64,000 nucleotides of DNA. It comes from Clostridia bacterium UC5.1-1D2. GTDB lineage: Bacteria > Bacillota > Clostridia > Lachnospirales > Lachnospiraceae. Below the pieces are notes generated by a model. The model ran no database searches, had not been told where the DNA came from, and saw only the letters and a program-made list of their open reading frames with translations. Made by a program: the position numbers and the translations under genes. The DNA lies in assembly GCA_001304855.1 (NCBI GenBank), contig BBZN01000017.1, forward strand, positions 28,907 to 92,906, read 5' to 3'. Below, one piece after another: positions 31,289-40,660 of the stretch. Within the stretch, counting starts at the first letter, position 1. Every line of letters begins with the position of its first letter.

Positions 31289-32132
31289 ATGGAATCGAAA
31301 CACAGTAAATATATATTGACGGCTCTCACCGTACTCTGCGTACTGCTAATCGGTATCACTTCATTAAAAGACGGAATAATGGAACCGCTGCGTACCGGAG
31401 TGGGATATTTTCTCATACCCATCCAGTCCGGCGTCAATGCGGTGGGAACCGGCATATATAATGAAATAAGCACATATGGAACCTTGAAAAGCGCTTTAAA
31501 CGAAAATAAAGAGCTGAAAACCAGATATCCCAGTTGACGGAAGAAAACAACCGGCTCCAGGCGGAGCAGTATGAGTTGGAACGTCTGCGCCAGCTCTATG
31601 AGCTGGATCAGGAATATATGCAGTATGAAAAGATTGGGCCAGAGTCATTGCCAGAGATTCGGAGAAATGGTTTCAGGTTTTCCGCATTAATAAAGGTTCT
31701 GCCGACGGCATAGCCGTGGATATGAACGTAGTGGCCGACGGCGGGCTGGTGGGAATTGTCACGGACGTAGGGGCCAATTATGCCACGGTGCGTTCCATTA
31801 TCGACGATTCCAGCCGTGTGGGCGCCATGAAGGTGAACTCCTCCTATGGGTGTATCGTGGCGGGAGATCTGACCCTCTATGAGGAAGGAAGGCTGAAGCT
31901 CACCGACTTTTCCAAGGAGGCGGTGGTCCGGGACGGCGATCAGATTGTCACTTCCAATATAAGCACAAAATTTCTCCCGGGAATTTTGATCGGTTATGCG
32001 GCAGATGTCACCATCGATTCGGAGCATCTTACCCAGTCGGGGTATCTGATTCCGGTTGCTGATTTTGACAATCTCCAGGAGGTGCTGATTCTCACAGATA
32101 TCAAAGAGACAGGAGAGGCGGCGGCCAATTGA
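31289..32132 (+). CDS. mreC: Rod shape-determining protein MreC (two frameshifts)
   Basis: A single N-terminal membrane helix (YILTALTVLCVLLIGITSL), a coiled coil (ENKELKTQISQLTEENNRLQAEQ) and the beta-domain with FRINKGSADGIAVDMNVV, GLVGIVTDVG and VRDGDQIVTSNIS identify MreC, the extracytoplasmic scaffold of the elongation machinery. The frame breaks near 31527 (C missing) and 31636 (G missing); corrected length 281. Its stop overlaps the TTG start of mreD. Confidence 0.93.
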
Positions 32133-32660
32133 AAAATGCTAAAATAAAACAGGTTCTCATCAATATATTATTTATTGTGCTGGCTTTTACAGTGCAGAAC
32201 TGCGTGTTTCCGCTGCTGCCCTTTTTGTCGGTTACACCTAACCTTTTGCTGATTCTCACATTTTCCTTCGGTTTTATCCATGGAAAAATGCAGGCATGTT
32301 CTACGGTGTTCTGTCAGGGCTTCTGCTGGATTTGTTTTACAGCGGCCCCTTCGGATTCTATACCTTATATATGTGTACATCGGCTATATGAACGGCATCT
32401 TTACAAAATATTATTATGAGGATTACATCACCCTTCCTCTGATTCTCAGTATTGTAAACGGATTGTGGTACAGCTTTTATATCTACATTTTCCGTTTTCT
32501 CATAAGAGGCAGGCTGGATTTACCCTATTACTTCTGGACCATCATTTTACCGGAGACTATATTTACCGCGGTAACCACACTGCTGGTATACCGGTTGTTT
32601 TTATCAGCCAGCCGGCGTGTGGAGGATATAGGAAAAAGGAGAGACAAACATCTTGTTTAA
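32129..32660 (+). CDS. mreD: Rod shape-determining protein MreD (two frameshifts)
   Basis: A small hydrophobic protein with about five membrane helices (VLINILFIVLAFTVQNCVF, LTFSFGFIHGKNAGMFYGVLSGLLLDLFYSG..., LPLILSIVNGLWYSFYIYIF). It starts at TTG overlapping the mreC stop. Frame breaks near 32285 and 32370 each need one base; the corrected product is 177 residues, typical of MreD. It overlaps the PBP2 start. Confidence 0.88.
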
Positions 32661-35577
32661 CGAATTACTGGAAATCCTCCAGGATTTCTTTAAAAAATTA
32701 TTTGCATCCAGGCTCTTTGCGCTTTCTGTCATATTCACCCTCATGTTTGCGGGCCTTATTGGAAAGCTGTTCCGCATGCAGATACTGGAGGGCAGCAGCT
32801 ATCAGGAAGAATATATGCAGCGGACGGAGAAAAGCACCTCGACGCCCGGAACCAGGGGAAACATTTATGACTGCAAAGGAAACTTGCTGGCATATAATGA
32901 ACTGGCCTATGTAGTCACCATCCAGGATACAGGGGCTTACCCCAGGCCTGCGGACCGCAACGCCATGCTGTACCGCCTGGTGAGTATTCTGGAGCGCAGG
33001 GGAGAGGCTGTTGAGGGAAAACTGGAGCTTGCCATTGACCAGAACGGGGAGATGGTGTTCACATATGGAGGGGAATCTGCCAGAAACCGTTTCCTGCTGA
33101 ACTTTTACGGACTTCCCAGTACCGATAAACTGGATGACGCCAAAGGCAGATATCCTTCCAACATAACGGCCCGTGAAGCCTTTGAGTATAAAAAGAAATT
33201 TTATGAGCTGGATAAAATGAAGGATGACAAGGGAAATCCTCTCATTCTTCCGGATAAGACGGCTCTGAATATTATAAATATCATTTACACCATGAAGCTG
33301 ACGGAGTACCAGAAATATGAGACTACTACGGTGGCCAGCGGTATTTCCGAAGAAACCATGATGGAGATAAATGAAAACACAGCCAATTTGAGGGGTGTGA
33401 CTGTGGAACAGTCCTCTGTCCGCAAATATAACGACAGTCTCTATTTCGCCCCAATTATCGGATATACGGGAAAGGTTCAGGAGGAACAGATCGCAGAGCT
33501 TAATGTGCAGTGGCGCCAGTCCGACGAAGCCAAAGATCTGCCTGAGGACGCAGACGACAAATACGATTTAAACGATATTGTGGGACGGACAGGGATTGAG
33601 AAGTCTATGGAACTGGAGCTTCAGGGGGAAAAGGGGTACTCCAGCATGTATGTGGACAATATGGGCCGTCCACGTGAAATAATCCGGCAGACGGATGCAA
33701 AAGCCGGCGACGACGTATATCTGACCATAGATAAGGACCTGCAGATTGCCATCTATAATCTGATTGAAAAGCAGCTGGCAGGTATCCTTGCCTATCAGCT
33801 CGTCAATGAGGACGTGGATCTTTCCAAGATAACGGACTCCTCAAAGATTCCCATCCCTGTAAAGGACGCTTATTATCAGCTGATCAATAACAATGTTCTT
33901 TCCCTGTCAGCCATGTCCGGGGAGGACGCAAGTGAGATTGAAAAGGAGATTTACCGCATATATGACGGGTCCAGAGAGCAGACTTTAAATATCTTGGGCA
34001 ACGAGCTCAAGAGCCCCCACGCAAGGGCTATGAACCAGCTGCCCGAGGATCTGTCCGCCTACATGAACTACATCTACACCTTTCTGTCCGACGCCTCCAT
34101 CGGTATTATACAGAAAGACAAGATCGACCAGAGCTCCCCGGAATATCTGGCCTGGAGTGAAGGTTCTATGAGCCTTCGGGATTATATTTACAGCGGAATA
34201 TCTGCCAGCTGGGTGGATACGACCCGGCTGGATGTGACTTCCAGCAAGTATTCCGATGCAGACGATATTTTCAATCAGCTGGTGGATTATGTAACGGAGT
34301 CTCTTCGCACCGACAACAAATTTACCAAGCAGATGTTCCGCTACCTTATCAATAATCAGGTGATTACAGGACGCCAGCTTTGTCTGGCTCTCTATGCACA
34401 GGGCGTACTTGAGAACAATCCCCAGGAAATTGCAGCGCTCCAGTCCGGGGATGAGAATTACGCCTTTGTATTCATCCGGGATAAGATCTCCAAGATCGAA
34501 CTGACGCCAGCACAGCTGGCTCTGGATCCCTGTACCGCAGGCTGTGTGGTGACAGATGTGAGAACCGGGGAAGTCAGAGCGCTTGTTACTTATCCCAGTT
34601 ATGACAATAACCTTTTGTCAGGCAGTGTGGACGCTGCATATTACAGCCAGCTCAACGATGATATGTCCCGTCCTCTCTACAACAATGCCACTCAGGCCAG
34701 AAAAGCTCCGGGTTCCACCTTTAAGCCCATTACGGCAGTGGCTGCTCTGGAGGAGGGCGCCATTGATACGGTGGCTACCATTGAGTGTACCGGCGATTAT
34801 GTGGAGGTAACGCCTGATATCAAATGCTGGATTTATCCGGGCCGTCACAATCATCTCAATATCGAAGGCGCTCTGGAGAATTCCTGCAACTACTTTTTCT
34901 CGGAGGTTGCCCACAGAATGGGAACCAATGAGTACGGAGTATACTCTACGGATTCAGGCCTGGAGATTATCCGCAAATACGCATCCATGTTCGGGCTGGA
35001 TCACACCTCAGGCGTGGAGATACCCGAGAACGATCCTCAGCTGACGGACAAGGATCTGGAGCGTTCCGCTATCGGACAGGGAACCCACTCCTACACAAAT
35101 GTACAGCTTTCCCGCTATGTGGCCGCTATAGCCAACCGGGGAACCGTTTTTGAATTAAGCCTTCTGGATAAGCTTACGGATTCCGACGGTAATCTGCTTA
35201 AGGATTATTCGCCTGAGGTCCATTCTCAGATAGAAGTTGCCGACAGTACATGGGATGCGGTGCAGACAGGTATGCGCCGGGTAATTACAGACAGTTCGGC
35301 CAAACGTATTTTTTCCGACCTGCCGGTGGAAGTGGCAGGAAAGACCGGTACGGCACAGGAGACAAAAACTCGTGCCAACCATGCATTTTTCGTATCCTTC
35401 GCGCCTTACAGCAATCCGGAGATAGCAGTTACCATCAATATCCCCTATGGCTATGCTGGAACCAACGCCGCAACCCTTGGCAAAAAGGTATACGAGTATT
35501 ATTATGGATATACGACACTGGAACAGATAGAAGGTTCCGGCGCCTTAGGTGTATCAACAGTAAATATTGGTGATTAA
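32653..35577 (+). CDS. mrdA: Penicillin-binding protein 2 (elongation transpeptidase) with a large insertion
   Basis: This intact 974-residue class B PBP has a membrane helix near residues 20-42, the pedestal domain, and a transpeptidase domain with SxxK (Ser688-Thr-Phe-Lys691 in GSTFKPITAVAAL), SCN (Ser744) and KTGT (Lys897). About 260 residues (roughly 357-616) are inserted between LTIDKDLQIAIYN and the CVVTDVRTGEVRALVTYPSYD strand, making it much longer than the usual 600-700. It starts with TTG at 32653 after AAAGGAGAG. Position after mreCD and before rodA assigns it to lateral wall growth. Confidence 0.93.
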   Translation: MFNELLEILQDFFKKLFASRLFALSVIFTLMFAGLIGKLFRMQILEGSSYQEEYMQRTEKSTSTPGTRGNIYDCKGNLLAYNELAYVVTIQDTGAYPRPADRNAMLYRLVSILERRGEAVEGKLELAIDQNGEMVFTYGGESARNRFLLNFYGLPSTDKLDDAKGRYPSNITAREAFEYKKKFYELDKMKDDKGNPLILPDKTALNIINIIYTMKLTEYQKYETTTVASGISEETMMEINENTANLRGVTVEQSSVRKYNDSLYFAPIIGYTGKVQEEQIAELNVQWRQSDEAKDLPEDADDKYDLNDIVGRTGIEKSMELELQGEKGYSSMYVDNMGRPREIIRQTDAKAGDDVYLTIDKDLQIAIYNLIEKQLAGILAYQLVNEDVDLSKITDSSKIPIPVKDAYYQLINNNVLSLSAMSGEDASEIEKEIYRIYDGSREQTLNILGNELKSPHARAMNQLPEDLSAYMNYIYTFLSDASIGIIQKDKIDQSSPEYLAWSEGSMSLRDYIYSGISASWVDTTRLDVTSSKYSDADDIFNQLVDYVTESLRTDNKFTKQMFRYLINNQVITGRQLCLALYAQGVLENNPQEIAALQSGDENYAFVFIRDKISKIELTPAQLALDPCTAGCVVTDVRTGEVRALVTYPSYDNNLLSGSVDAAYYSQLNDDMSRPLYNNATQARKAPGSTFKPITAVAALEEGAIDTVATIECTGDYVEVTPDIKCWIYPGRHNHLNIEGALENSCNYFFSEVAHRMGTNEYGVYSTDSGLEIIRKYASMFGLDHTSGVEIPENDPQLTDKDLERSAIGQGTHSYTNVQLSRYVAAIANRGTVFELSLLDKLTDSDGNLLKDYSPEVHSQIEVADSTWDAVQTGMRRVITDSSAKRIFSDLPVEVAGKTGTAQETKTRANHAFFVSFAPYSNPEIAVTINIPYGYAGTNAATLGKKVYEYYYGYTTLEQIEGSGALGVSTVNIGD

Positions 35578-35599
35578 AGCCAGCAAAAGAGGTGATTGT

Positions 35600-36268
35600 A
35601 TGCACAATGCGGTAGTAATCAAAAGCAGTAAAGCAGGTATGACGGTGATCCTGGATCCTGAACTGCCCTTCGGCCAGCTTCTGGAAGCTCTGGGCAAAAA
35701 GTTCCGGGAAAGCGCCAAATTCTGGGGTTCTGTCCAGATGACCCTGACACTGGAGGGACGTAGTCTCACAGCTGCCGAAGAGTTTGAAATTGTCGATACG
35801 ATTACGAGAAACTCACAGATAGAAATACTCTGCCTTCTGGATACGGATGCAGAGCGGATCGAACGCTGTGAAAAAGCACTGAATGATAAACTGATGGAAC
35901 TGAACTCCCAGACAGGCCAGTTCTACAGAGGAACTCTCAGAAGAGGAGACACACTGGAATCGGAGGCCAGCATTGTCATCATCGGCGATGTGGACCACGG
36001 CGCCAGAGTGACCGCCAAGGGAAATGTGATTGTGCTGGGAGAGCTGCGGGGAACGGTGACGGCCGGCGTAGCCGGCAACCGGGATGCCGTGGTTATGGCC
36101 ACCCTGATGGCCCCTTTGCAGCTGCGGATTGGAGAGTGCAGCAGCCGTTTTAACGAGAAGAATAAACGGCTGGGAAGAGGGCCTATGCTTGCTTTTTTGG
36201 AGAACGGCAAGCTGGAAATCCGCCCCTTAAACAAAACATTTCTAAACAACATGTTAAATTTTGCTTAA
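35600..36268 (+). CDS. minC: Septum site-determining protein MinC
   Basis: The N-terminal domain (MHNAVVIKSSKAGMTVILDPE) inhibits FtsZ, and the C-terminal beta-helix (IVIIGDVDHGARVTAKGNVIVLGELRGTVTAG) dimerises and binds MinD; 222 residues, intact. The ATG 35600 follows AGAGGTGA. Confidence 0.95.
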   Translation: MHNAVVIKSSKAGMTVILDPELPFGQLLEALGKKFRESAKFWGSVQMTLTLEGRSLTAAEEFEIVDTITRNSQIEILCLLDTDAERIERCEKALNDKLMELNSQTGQFYRGTLRRGDTLESEASIVIIGDVDHGARVTAKGNVIVLGELRGTVTAGVAGNRDAVVMATLMAPLQLRIGECSSRFNEKNKRLGRGPMLAFLENGKLEIRPLNKTFLNNMLNFA

Positions 36269-36343
36269 TGCCAAAAAAATACTGGTAAATTAGTGAAATT
36301 TAATGTACAATAGGAAGGTAAAGTAATTTTTCAGGAGGTTCCT

Positions 36344-37134
36344 ATGAGTGAAGTCATTGTGATTACTTCTGGAAAAGGCGGGGTAGGCAAAACGACTACT
36401 TCTGCCAATGTGGGAACAGGACTGGCTATCCTGGGTAAGCGGGTAGTGCTGATTGATACAGATATCGGCCTTCGCAACCTGGACGTAGTTATGGGACTGG
36501 AGAACCGCATTGTCTACAATCTTGTGGACGTGGTGGAAGGCAACTGCCGTATGAAGCAGGCCCTGATAAGAGACAAAAGATACCCGAACCTTTATTTACT
36601 GCCATCGGCACAGACCAGGGACAAGACGGCTGTGAACCCGGAGCAGATGATAAAACTGGTTAATGACTTGAGAGAGGAATTCGACTACATACTGTTGGAT
36701 TGTCCCGCAGGCATTGAACAGGCTTCTACAACGCCATAGCCGGCGCAGACAGGGCGCTGGTGGTAACCACGCCTGAGGTTTCAGCCATCCGGGATGCAGA
36801 CCGCATCATCGGCCTTCTGGAACATGCAGAGCTGGGAGAGGTTGACTTGATCGTAAACCGGATCCGGGCCGACATGGTAAGGCGGGGAGACATGATGTCC
36901 CTAAGCGATGTATCGGACATTCTGGCAGTAAACATCATCGGCGCAGTGCCCGACGACGAGAATATCGTTGTCTCCACCAATCAGGGAGAACCTTTGGTGG
37001 GGATGGGTTCCACGGCAGGACAGGCTTATCTGGACATTTGCCGCAGGCTTCTGGGGGAGAGCGTACCTATGACCAATCCCGGACAGGCGGAGACTTTTTT
37101 CGCCAGACTGTGCAGCATACTAAGGCGTGCATAG
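36344..37134 (+). CDS. minD: Septum site-determining ATPase MinD (one frameshift)
   Basis: The deviant Walker A TSGKGGVGKTTTSANVG begins near residue 8, followed by LIDTDIGLRNLDVVMGLENR, LLPSAQTRDK, LLDCPAGIEQGF and a C-terminal basic amphipathic tail (ETFFARLCSILRRA) for membrane targeting. One G is missing near 36722; corrected length 263. TCAGGAGG precedes the start. Confidence 0.96.
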
Positions 37135-37150
37135 AAGGGACGGTGTCAAG

Positions 37151-37432
37151 GTGAGATGGTTTTCAAGAGTATGTACCCGGCGTTCCGGAGAGACAGCTAA
37201 GATGCGGCTAAAGCTTTTGCTGGTATCCGACAAGGCAGGCTGCTCACCGGAGATGATACTGATGATGAGGGATGACGTGATTCACGTCATTTCAAAATAT
37301 ATGGAGATAGAAAAGGACAAAGTCCGAATACAGGTGGAAAGGGAGGAACTCAGTTCAGGAACTGGACAGGCCCTGCCTGTGCTTCACGCCAATATACCAA
37401 TTCGTTCCATGTCGAATAAGGGGCTATATTAA
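37151..37432 (+). CDS. minE: Cell division topological specificity factor MinE
   Basis: The 93-residue protein with SGETAKMRLKLLLVSDKAGCSPEMILMMRDDVIHVISKYMEIEKDKVRIQVER is typical MinE. The GTG at 37151 was chosen because the family starts with a short amphipathic membrane-binding segment (RWFSRV); another GTG at 37127 overlaps minD. MinE drives MinD release or oscillation. Confidence 0.93.
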   Translation: MRWFSRVCTRRSGETAKMRLKLLLVSDKAGCSPEMILMMRDDVIHVISKYMEIEKDKVRIQVEREELSSGTGQALPVLHANIPIRSMSNKGLY

Positions 37433-37433
37433 C

Positions 37434-38555
37434 ATGTTTTTGGATTATGATTTCAGATATTTTAATTTTCGGCTGATACTTTATATGATTGCTCTCAATG
37501 TCATAGGCGTTCTGGTTATACGGAGCGCCACCAATCTTGACGCAGATGCGGTCAATAAGCAGCTGTTAGGCGTACTGGTAGGGCTTGCCATAGCAATCGG
37601 ACTGTCGTTAATCGATTATCACAAGATTTTGAATTTCAGCATGATTATCTATGTGTTTTGTATCGCAAGCTTGATAGCTGTGCTGATATGGGGCAGGGAA
37701 GTCAACAATGCCAGGCGCTGGATTGAAGTGCCTGCCATCGGACAGCTTCAGCCTTCCGAGTTTGTGAAAATCGGCTTGATTGTAACCTTTTCCTGGTATT
37801 TCATGAAATATCAGGAAAGGATCAATCAGGTCAGTACGGTGATTATAGCTGCAGTGCTGTTTTTGATTCCGGCATTTCTGATTTTTGAGCAGCCGAATCT
37901 CTCCACCTGCCTTGTGGCTATGGTGATGGTTTTGGGGATTGTCTTTGCCAGCGGTATCAGCTACAAGTGGATTATGGGAACCCTGGCGGTGACCATCCCG
38001 GTGGTGGCCACCTTCGTTTATCTGCTCCTTAACGGTATGATTCCTTTTATTAAAGAGTATCAGGCGGGACGTATTCTGGCATGGTTTTATCCGGATCAGT
38101 ATGGGGAGGCCAGGTATCAGCAGAACAATTCCATTATAGCCATCGGCTCCGGTCAGCTAAGGGGCAAGGGGCTGTATAACACTACGATTGCATCTGTTAA
38201 AAACGGTAATTTCCTGTCGGAGGAACAGACGGATTTCATCTTTGCCGTCATCGGTGAGGAATTGGGATTTATCGGCTGTGTAGCCGTGATTATACTGTTT
38301 TTACTGATTGTATACGAATGTCTTATGATGGCCGGACGGGCCAGAGATTTATCAGGCAGACTTCTCTGTACCGGTATGGCGACCCTGATTGCATTTCAGG
38401 CCTTTGCCAATATCGCCGTAGCCACGGGTATTTTCCCAAATACGGGGCTGCCCCTTCCTTTTATCAGCTACGGAAGCAGTTCCCTTATCAGTATTTTTGT
38501 GGGTATGGGGCTGGCGCTCAACGTAGGACTTCAAAGAGAAACAAGACATTACTAA
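37434..38555 (+). CDS. rodA: Rod shape-determining glycosyltransferase RodA
   Basis: A SEDS-family polytopic membrane protein, 373 residues, with ARRWIEVPAIGQLQPSEFVKIGLI, YQQNNSIIAIGSGQLRGKGLYN, EEQTDFIFAVIGEELGFIG and GLPLPFISYGSSSL, the conserved catalytic and PBP-contact motifs. It polymerises lipid II during elongation together with PBP2 encoded upstream. It follows minE by 1 bp. Confidence 0.93.
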   Translation: MFLDYDFRYFNFRLILYMIALNVIGVLVIRSATNLDADAVNKQLLGVLVGLAIAIGLSLIDYHKILNFSMIIYVFCIASLIAVLIWGREVNNARRWIEVPAIGQLQPSEFVKIGLIVTFSWYFMKYQERINQVSTVIIAAVLFLIPAFLIFEQPNLSTCLVAMVMVLGIVFASGISYKWIMGTLAVTIPVVATFVYLLLNGMIPFIKEYQAGRILAWFYPDQYGEARYQQNNSIIAIGSGQLRGKGLYNTTIASVKNGNFLSEEQTDFIFAVIGEELGFIGCVAVIILFLLIVYECLMMAGRARDLSGRLLCTGMATLIAFQAFANIAVATGIFPNTGLPLPFISYGSSSLISIFVGMGLALNVGLQRETRHY

Positions 38556-38575
38556 TCCAAGGAGGGTTATGAGAT

Positions 38576-38971
38576 ATGACGATTGGTCTGATTGCACATG
38601 ACGCAAAGAAAAAACTGATGCAGAACTTCTGCATCGCTTACAGAGGAATACTCAGCAAAAATACTCTGTATGCAACCGGGACTACCGGTAGACTGATAGA
38701 GGAGGTAGCTAACTTAAATATCCACAAATATCTTGCGGGCCACCTGGGCGGCATGCAGCAGATGGCGGCCCAAATTGAACACAATGAGATGGATTTAGTT
38801 ATCTTTTTGAGAGATCCCCACAATCCCAAATCCCATGAGCCTGATGTGAATGATGTGGTGCGTCTCTGTGATACCTACAATATTCCTTTGGCGACAAACC
38901 TGGCTTCGGCAGAGCTCCTCATTAAAGCTCTGGACAGAGGCGATATGGAATGGCGCGAGGTAATCAGATAA
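38576..38971 (+). CDS. mgsA: Methylglyoxal synthase
   Basis: The 131-residue MGS-like protein converts dihydroxyacetone phosphate to methylglyoxal. TIGLIAHDAKKKLMQNF, ATGTTGRLIE, GHLGGMQQMAAQI and VIFLRDPHNPKSHEPDVN carry the phosphate loop and catalytic Asp/His. AAGGAGGG lies upstream. The stop overlaps the next start (TAATG). Confidence 0.96.
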   Translation: MTIGLIAHDAKKKLMQNFCIAYRGILSKNTLYATGTTGRLIEEVANLNIHKYLAGHLGGMQQMAAQIEHNEMDLVIFLRDPHNPKSHEPDVNDVVRLCDTYNIPLATNLASAELLIKALDRGDMEWREVIR

Positions 38972-39966
38972 TGTTTAGCCTCAAAGGCTGCTGCAGTACC
39001 GGAAAAAGGACAAAGGTTCTTGTTCTGGCTTTTGTAATGGCAGGAACCCTGTCGGCCACAGGCTGCGCTTCCGCCATGAAAGACACCTATTCCCTGGAGG
39101 AGCAGATAGGGACGTTTGCAGACACAGCCGCCGGTTCCGCTTATATCGATGGCTTTGCTTCCCAACTCTGTGTGGTGCCGGAAAACGCGGCTTTTGATCC
39201 GGACTTTGCCACCTCTGAAGCCGCGGCTCTGTTTGACATCAGCGACAGGGAAGTGTATTACAGCAAAAACCCCTTTGAGCGTCTGTATCCGGCCAGCATT
39301 ACCAAGGTGATGACTGCGCTGGTTGCAATCAAGCACGCGGACTTAAAAGAGCGGGTTCTGGTGACGGAGGATGCGGTGATTACGGAGGCAGGAGCAACAC
39401 TCTGCGGTATCCGGCCGGGAGACACCCTGACGATGGAGCAGCTTCTCTATGGACTTATGCTTCCCTCGGGCAATGATGCAGGGGCGGCTATTGCCGTTCA
39501 CATGGCGGACAGTATCGAAGGATTTGCAGATATGATGAATGAGGAGGCTGCCTCTCTGGGAGCTACCGGCACCCATTTCATGAATCCTCACGGTCTCAAC
39601 GATCCGGATCATTACACAACAGCCTATGATTTATATCTTATTTTTAATGAAGCTTTAAAATATCCCGTGTTCCGCCAGATTATCGGCGCATCCGCATTCA
39701 CTGCCAATTATCATGACAAGAACAGCCAGCCGGTATCCAAAACCTGGAAAGGCGGCAACTGGTTCATGACAGGAGAGAGGGAGACTCCTGAGGGCCTGAC
39801 CGTGTTCGGGGGCAAGACAGGTACGACACAGGCGGCGGGCTATTGCCTGATTATGGGAACCAGGGGGCCCGATGACAGGGAATATATATCTGTTGTGCTG
39901 AAAGCAGACAGCCGGCCTCATCTTTATGACAACATGGGAAATATAATTTCTGAAATCGTCAAATAG
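38971..39966 (+). CDS. Lipoprotein-like serine D,D-carboxypeptidase
   Basis: The 331-residue S11 peptidase has SxxK (Ser109-Ile-Thr-Lys112), SGN in LPSGNDAGAA and KTGTT in FGGKTGTTQAAG. The N-terminus has a hydrophobic stretch and a Cys at residue 32 (LSATGC), a weak lipobox, so lipid anchoring is likely but not certain. The ATG overlaps the mgsA stop, so they are translationally coupled. It is the second carboxypeptidase of this window; unlike the one at 11237 it has no C-terminal membrane helix. Confidence 0.88.
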   Translation: MFSLKGCCSTGKRTKVLVLAFVMAGTLSATGCASAMKDTYSLEEQIGTFADTAAGSAYIDGFASQLCVVPENAAFDPDFATSEAAALFDISDREVYYSKNPFERLYPASITKVMTALVAIKHADLKERVLVTEDAVITEAGATLCGIRPGDTLTMEQLLYGLMLPSGNDAGAAIAVHMADSIEGFADMMNEEAASLGATGTHFMNPHGLNDPDHYTTAYDLYLIFNEALKYPVFRQIIGASAFTANYHDKNSQPVSKTWKGGNWFMTGERETPEGLTVFGGKTGTTQAAGYCLIMGTRGPDDREYISVVLKADSRPHLYDNMGNIISEIVK

Positions 39967-39969
39967 TGA

Positions 39970-39998
39970 TTGCGTTTCCTATGAATTTATACTATAAT
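39970..39998 (+). promoter_or_regulatory. Promoter for the P-loop protein gene
   Basis: TTGCGT (39970-39975), 17 bp, TATAAT (39993-39998). Confidence 0.65.
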
Positions 39999-40054
39999 TA
40001 GAGTAATCTTAATTGATTTTTATACAACATATATAACTCAAGGAGGAGATTGGT

Positions 40055-40474
40055 ATGGTTCAGATTATTGCAGGAAAAAAAGGTAAGGGAAAGACCAAAC
40101 ATCTGTTAGATATGGCCAATGCAGCAATCAAGGGGGCCAACGGCACTGTCGTATATCTGGATAAGAGTGCCCAGCACATGTACGAGTTAAACAACAAGAT
40201 TCGTCTCATTAATGTCAATGAATTCCCAATAACAAGCAGCGAAGGATTTTCAGGATTTATCTGTGGTATTATCTCCCAGGATCATGATTTGGAGACTATG
40301 TATCTGGATAGCTTTTTAAAGTTGTCCTGCCTGGAAGGAGAGGATATTTCCGATACATATATGACGTTGAAAAATATCAGTGAAAAATATCATATAACTT
40401 TCGTGTTGAGCATTTCCATGGACAAGGATGAGCTGCCGGAATGCGCTCAGGGCGATGTGATTATTTCATTGTAA
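40055..40474 (+). CDS. Small P-loop protein of unknown function
   Basis: This 139-residue intact protein has an unusual Walker A (AGKKGKGKTKHLL, residues 6-18) and a Rossmann-like order with TVVYLDKS. Homologues in Clostridia are often labelled 'twitching motility protein PilT', but no PilT Asp/His box is present, so that label is not supported. AAGGAGGAGA precedes the ATG. It has its own promoter and a hairpin downstream. Confidence 0.7.
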   Translation: MVQIIAGKKGKGKTKHLLDMANAAIKGANGTVVYLDKSAQHMYELNNKIRLINVNEFPITSSEGFSGFICGIISQDHDLETMYLDSFLKLSCLEGEDISDTYMTLKNISEKYHITFVLSISMDKDELPECAQGDVIISL

Positions 40475-40513
40475 TGATACAGTTTCTGTGATAAGATAGG
40501 TGACAGGAGTGAT

Positions 40514-40564
40514 AGCTGCCAACCTGCCGGGGACGTAAATGCCTGGTATGGGAGGCAGTTTTTT
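40514..40564 (+). terminator. Hairpin with U-tract between the P-loop gene and the HlyD-like gene
   Basis: CTGCC (40516-40520) pairs with GGCAG (40554-40558), followed by six T. The interior contains further partial pairing (CCTGCCGGGG, GCCTGGTATGGG). The outer stem is short, so it may be a weak terminator or part of a structured leader. Confidence 0.45.
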
Positions 40565-40660
40565 CGCCGTAGTTTATGGGATATCTGCGGGCAGCAGGGC
40601 GTTCTGCTGTCCAATACTGTAATTCAAGGTCTATGGAACTAAAAAGGAGAGAACTTGTTC

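Noticed and set aside
40055..40474. PilT twitching-motility ATPase
   Set aside because: It is only 139 residues and lacks the Asp and His boxes and the Walker B of PilT.
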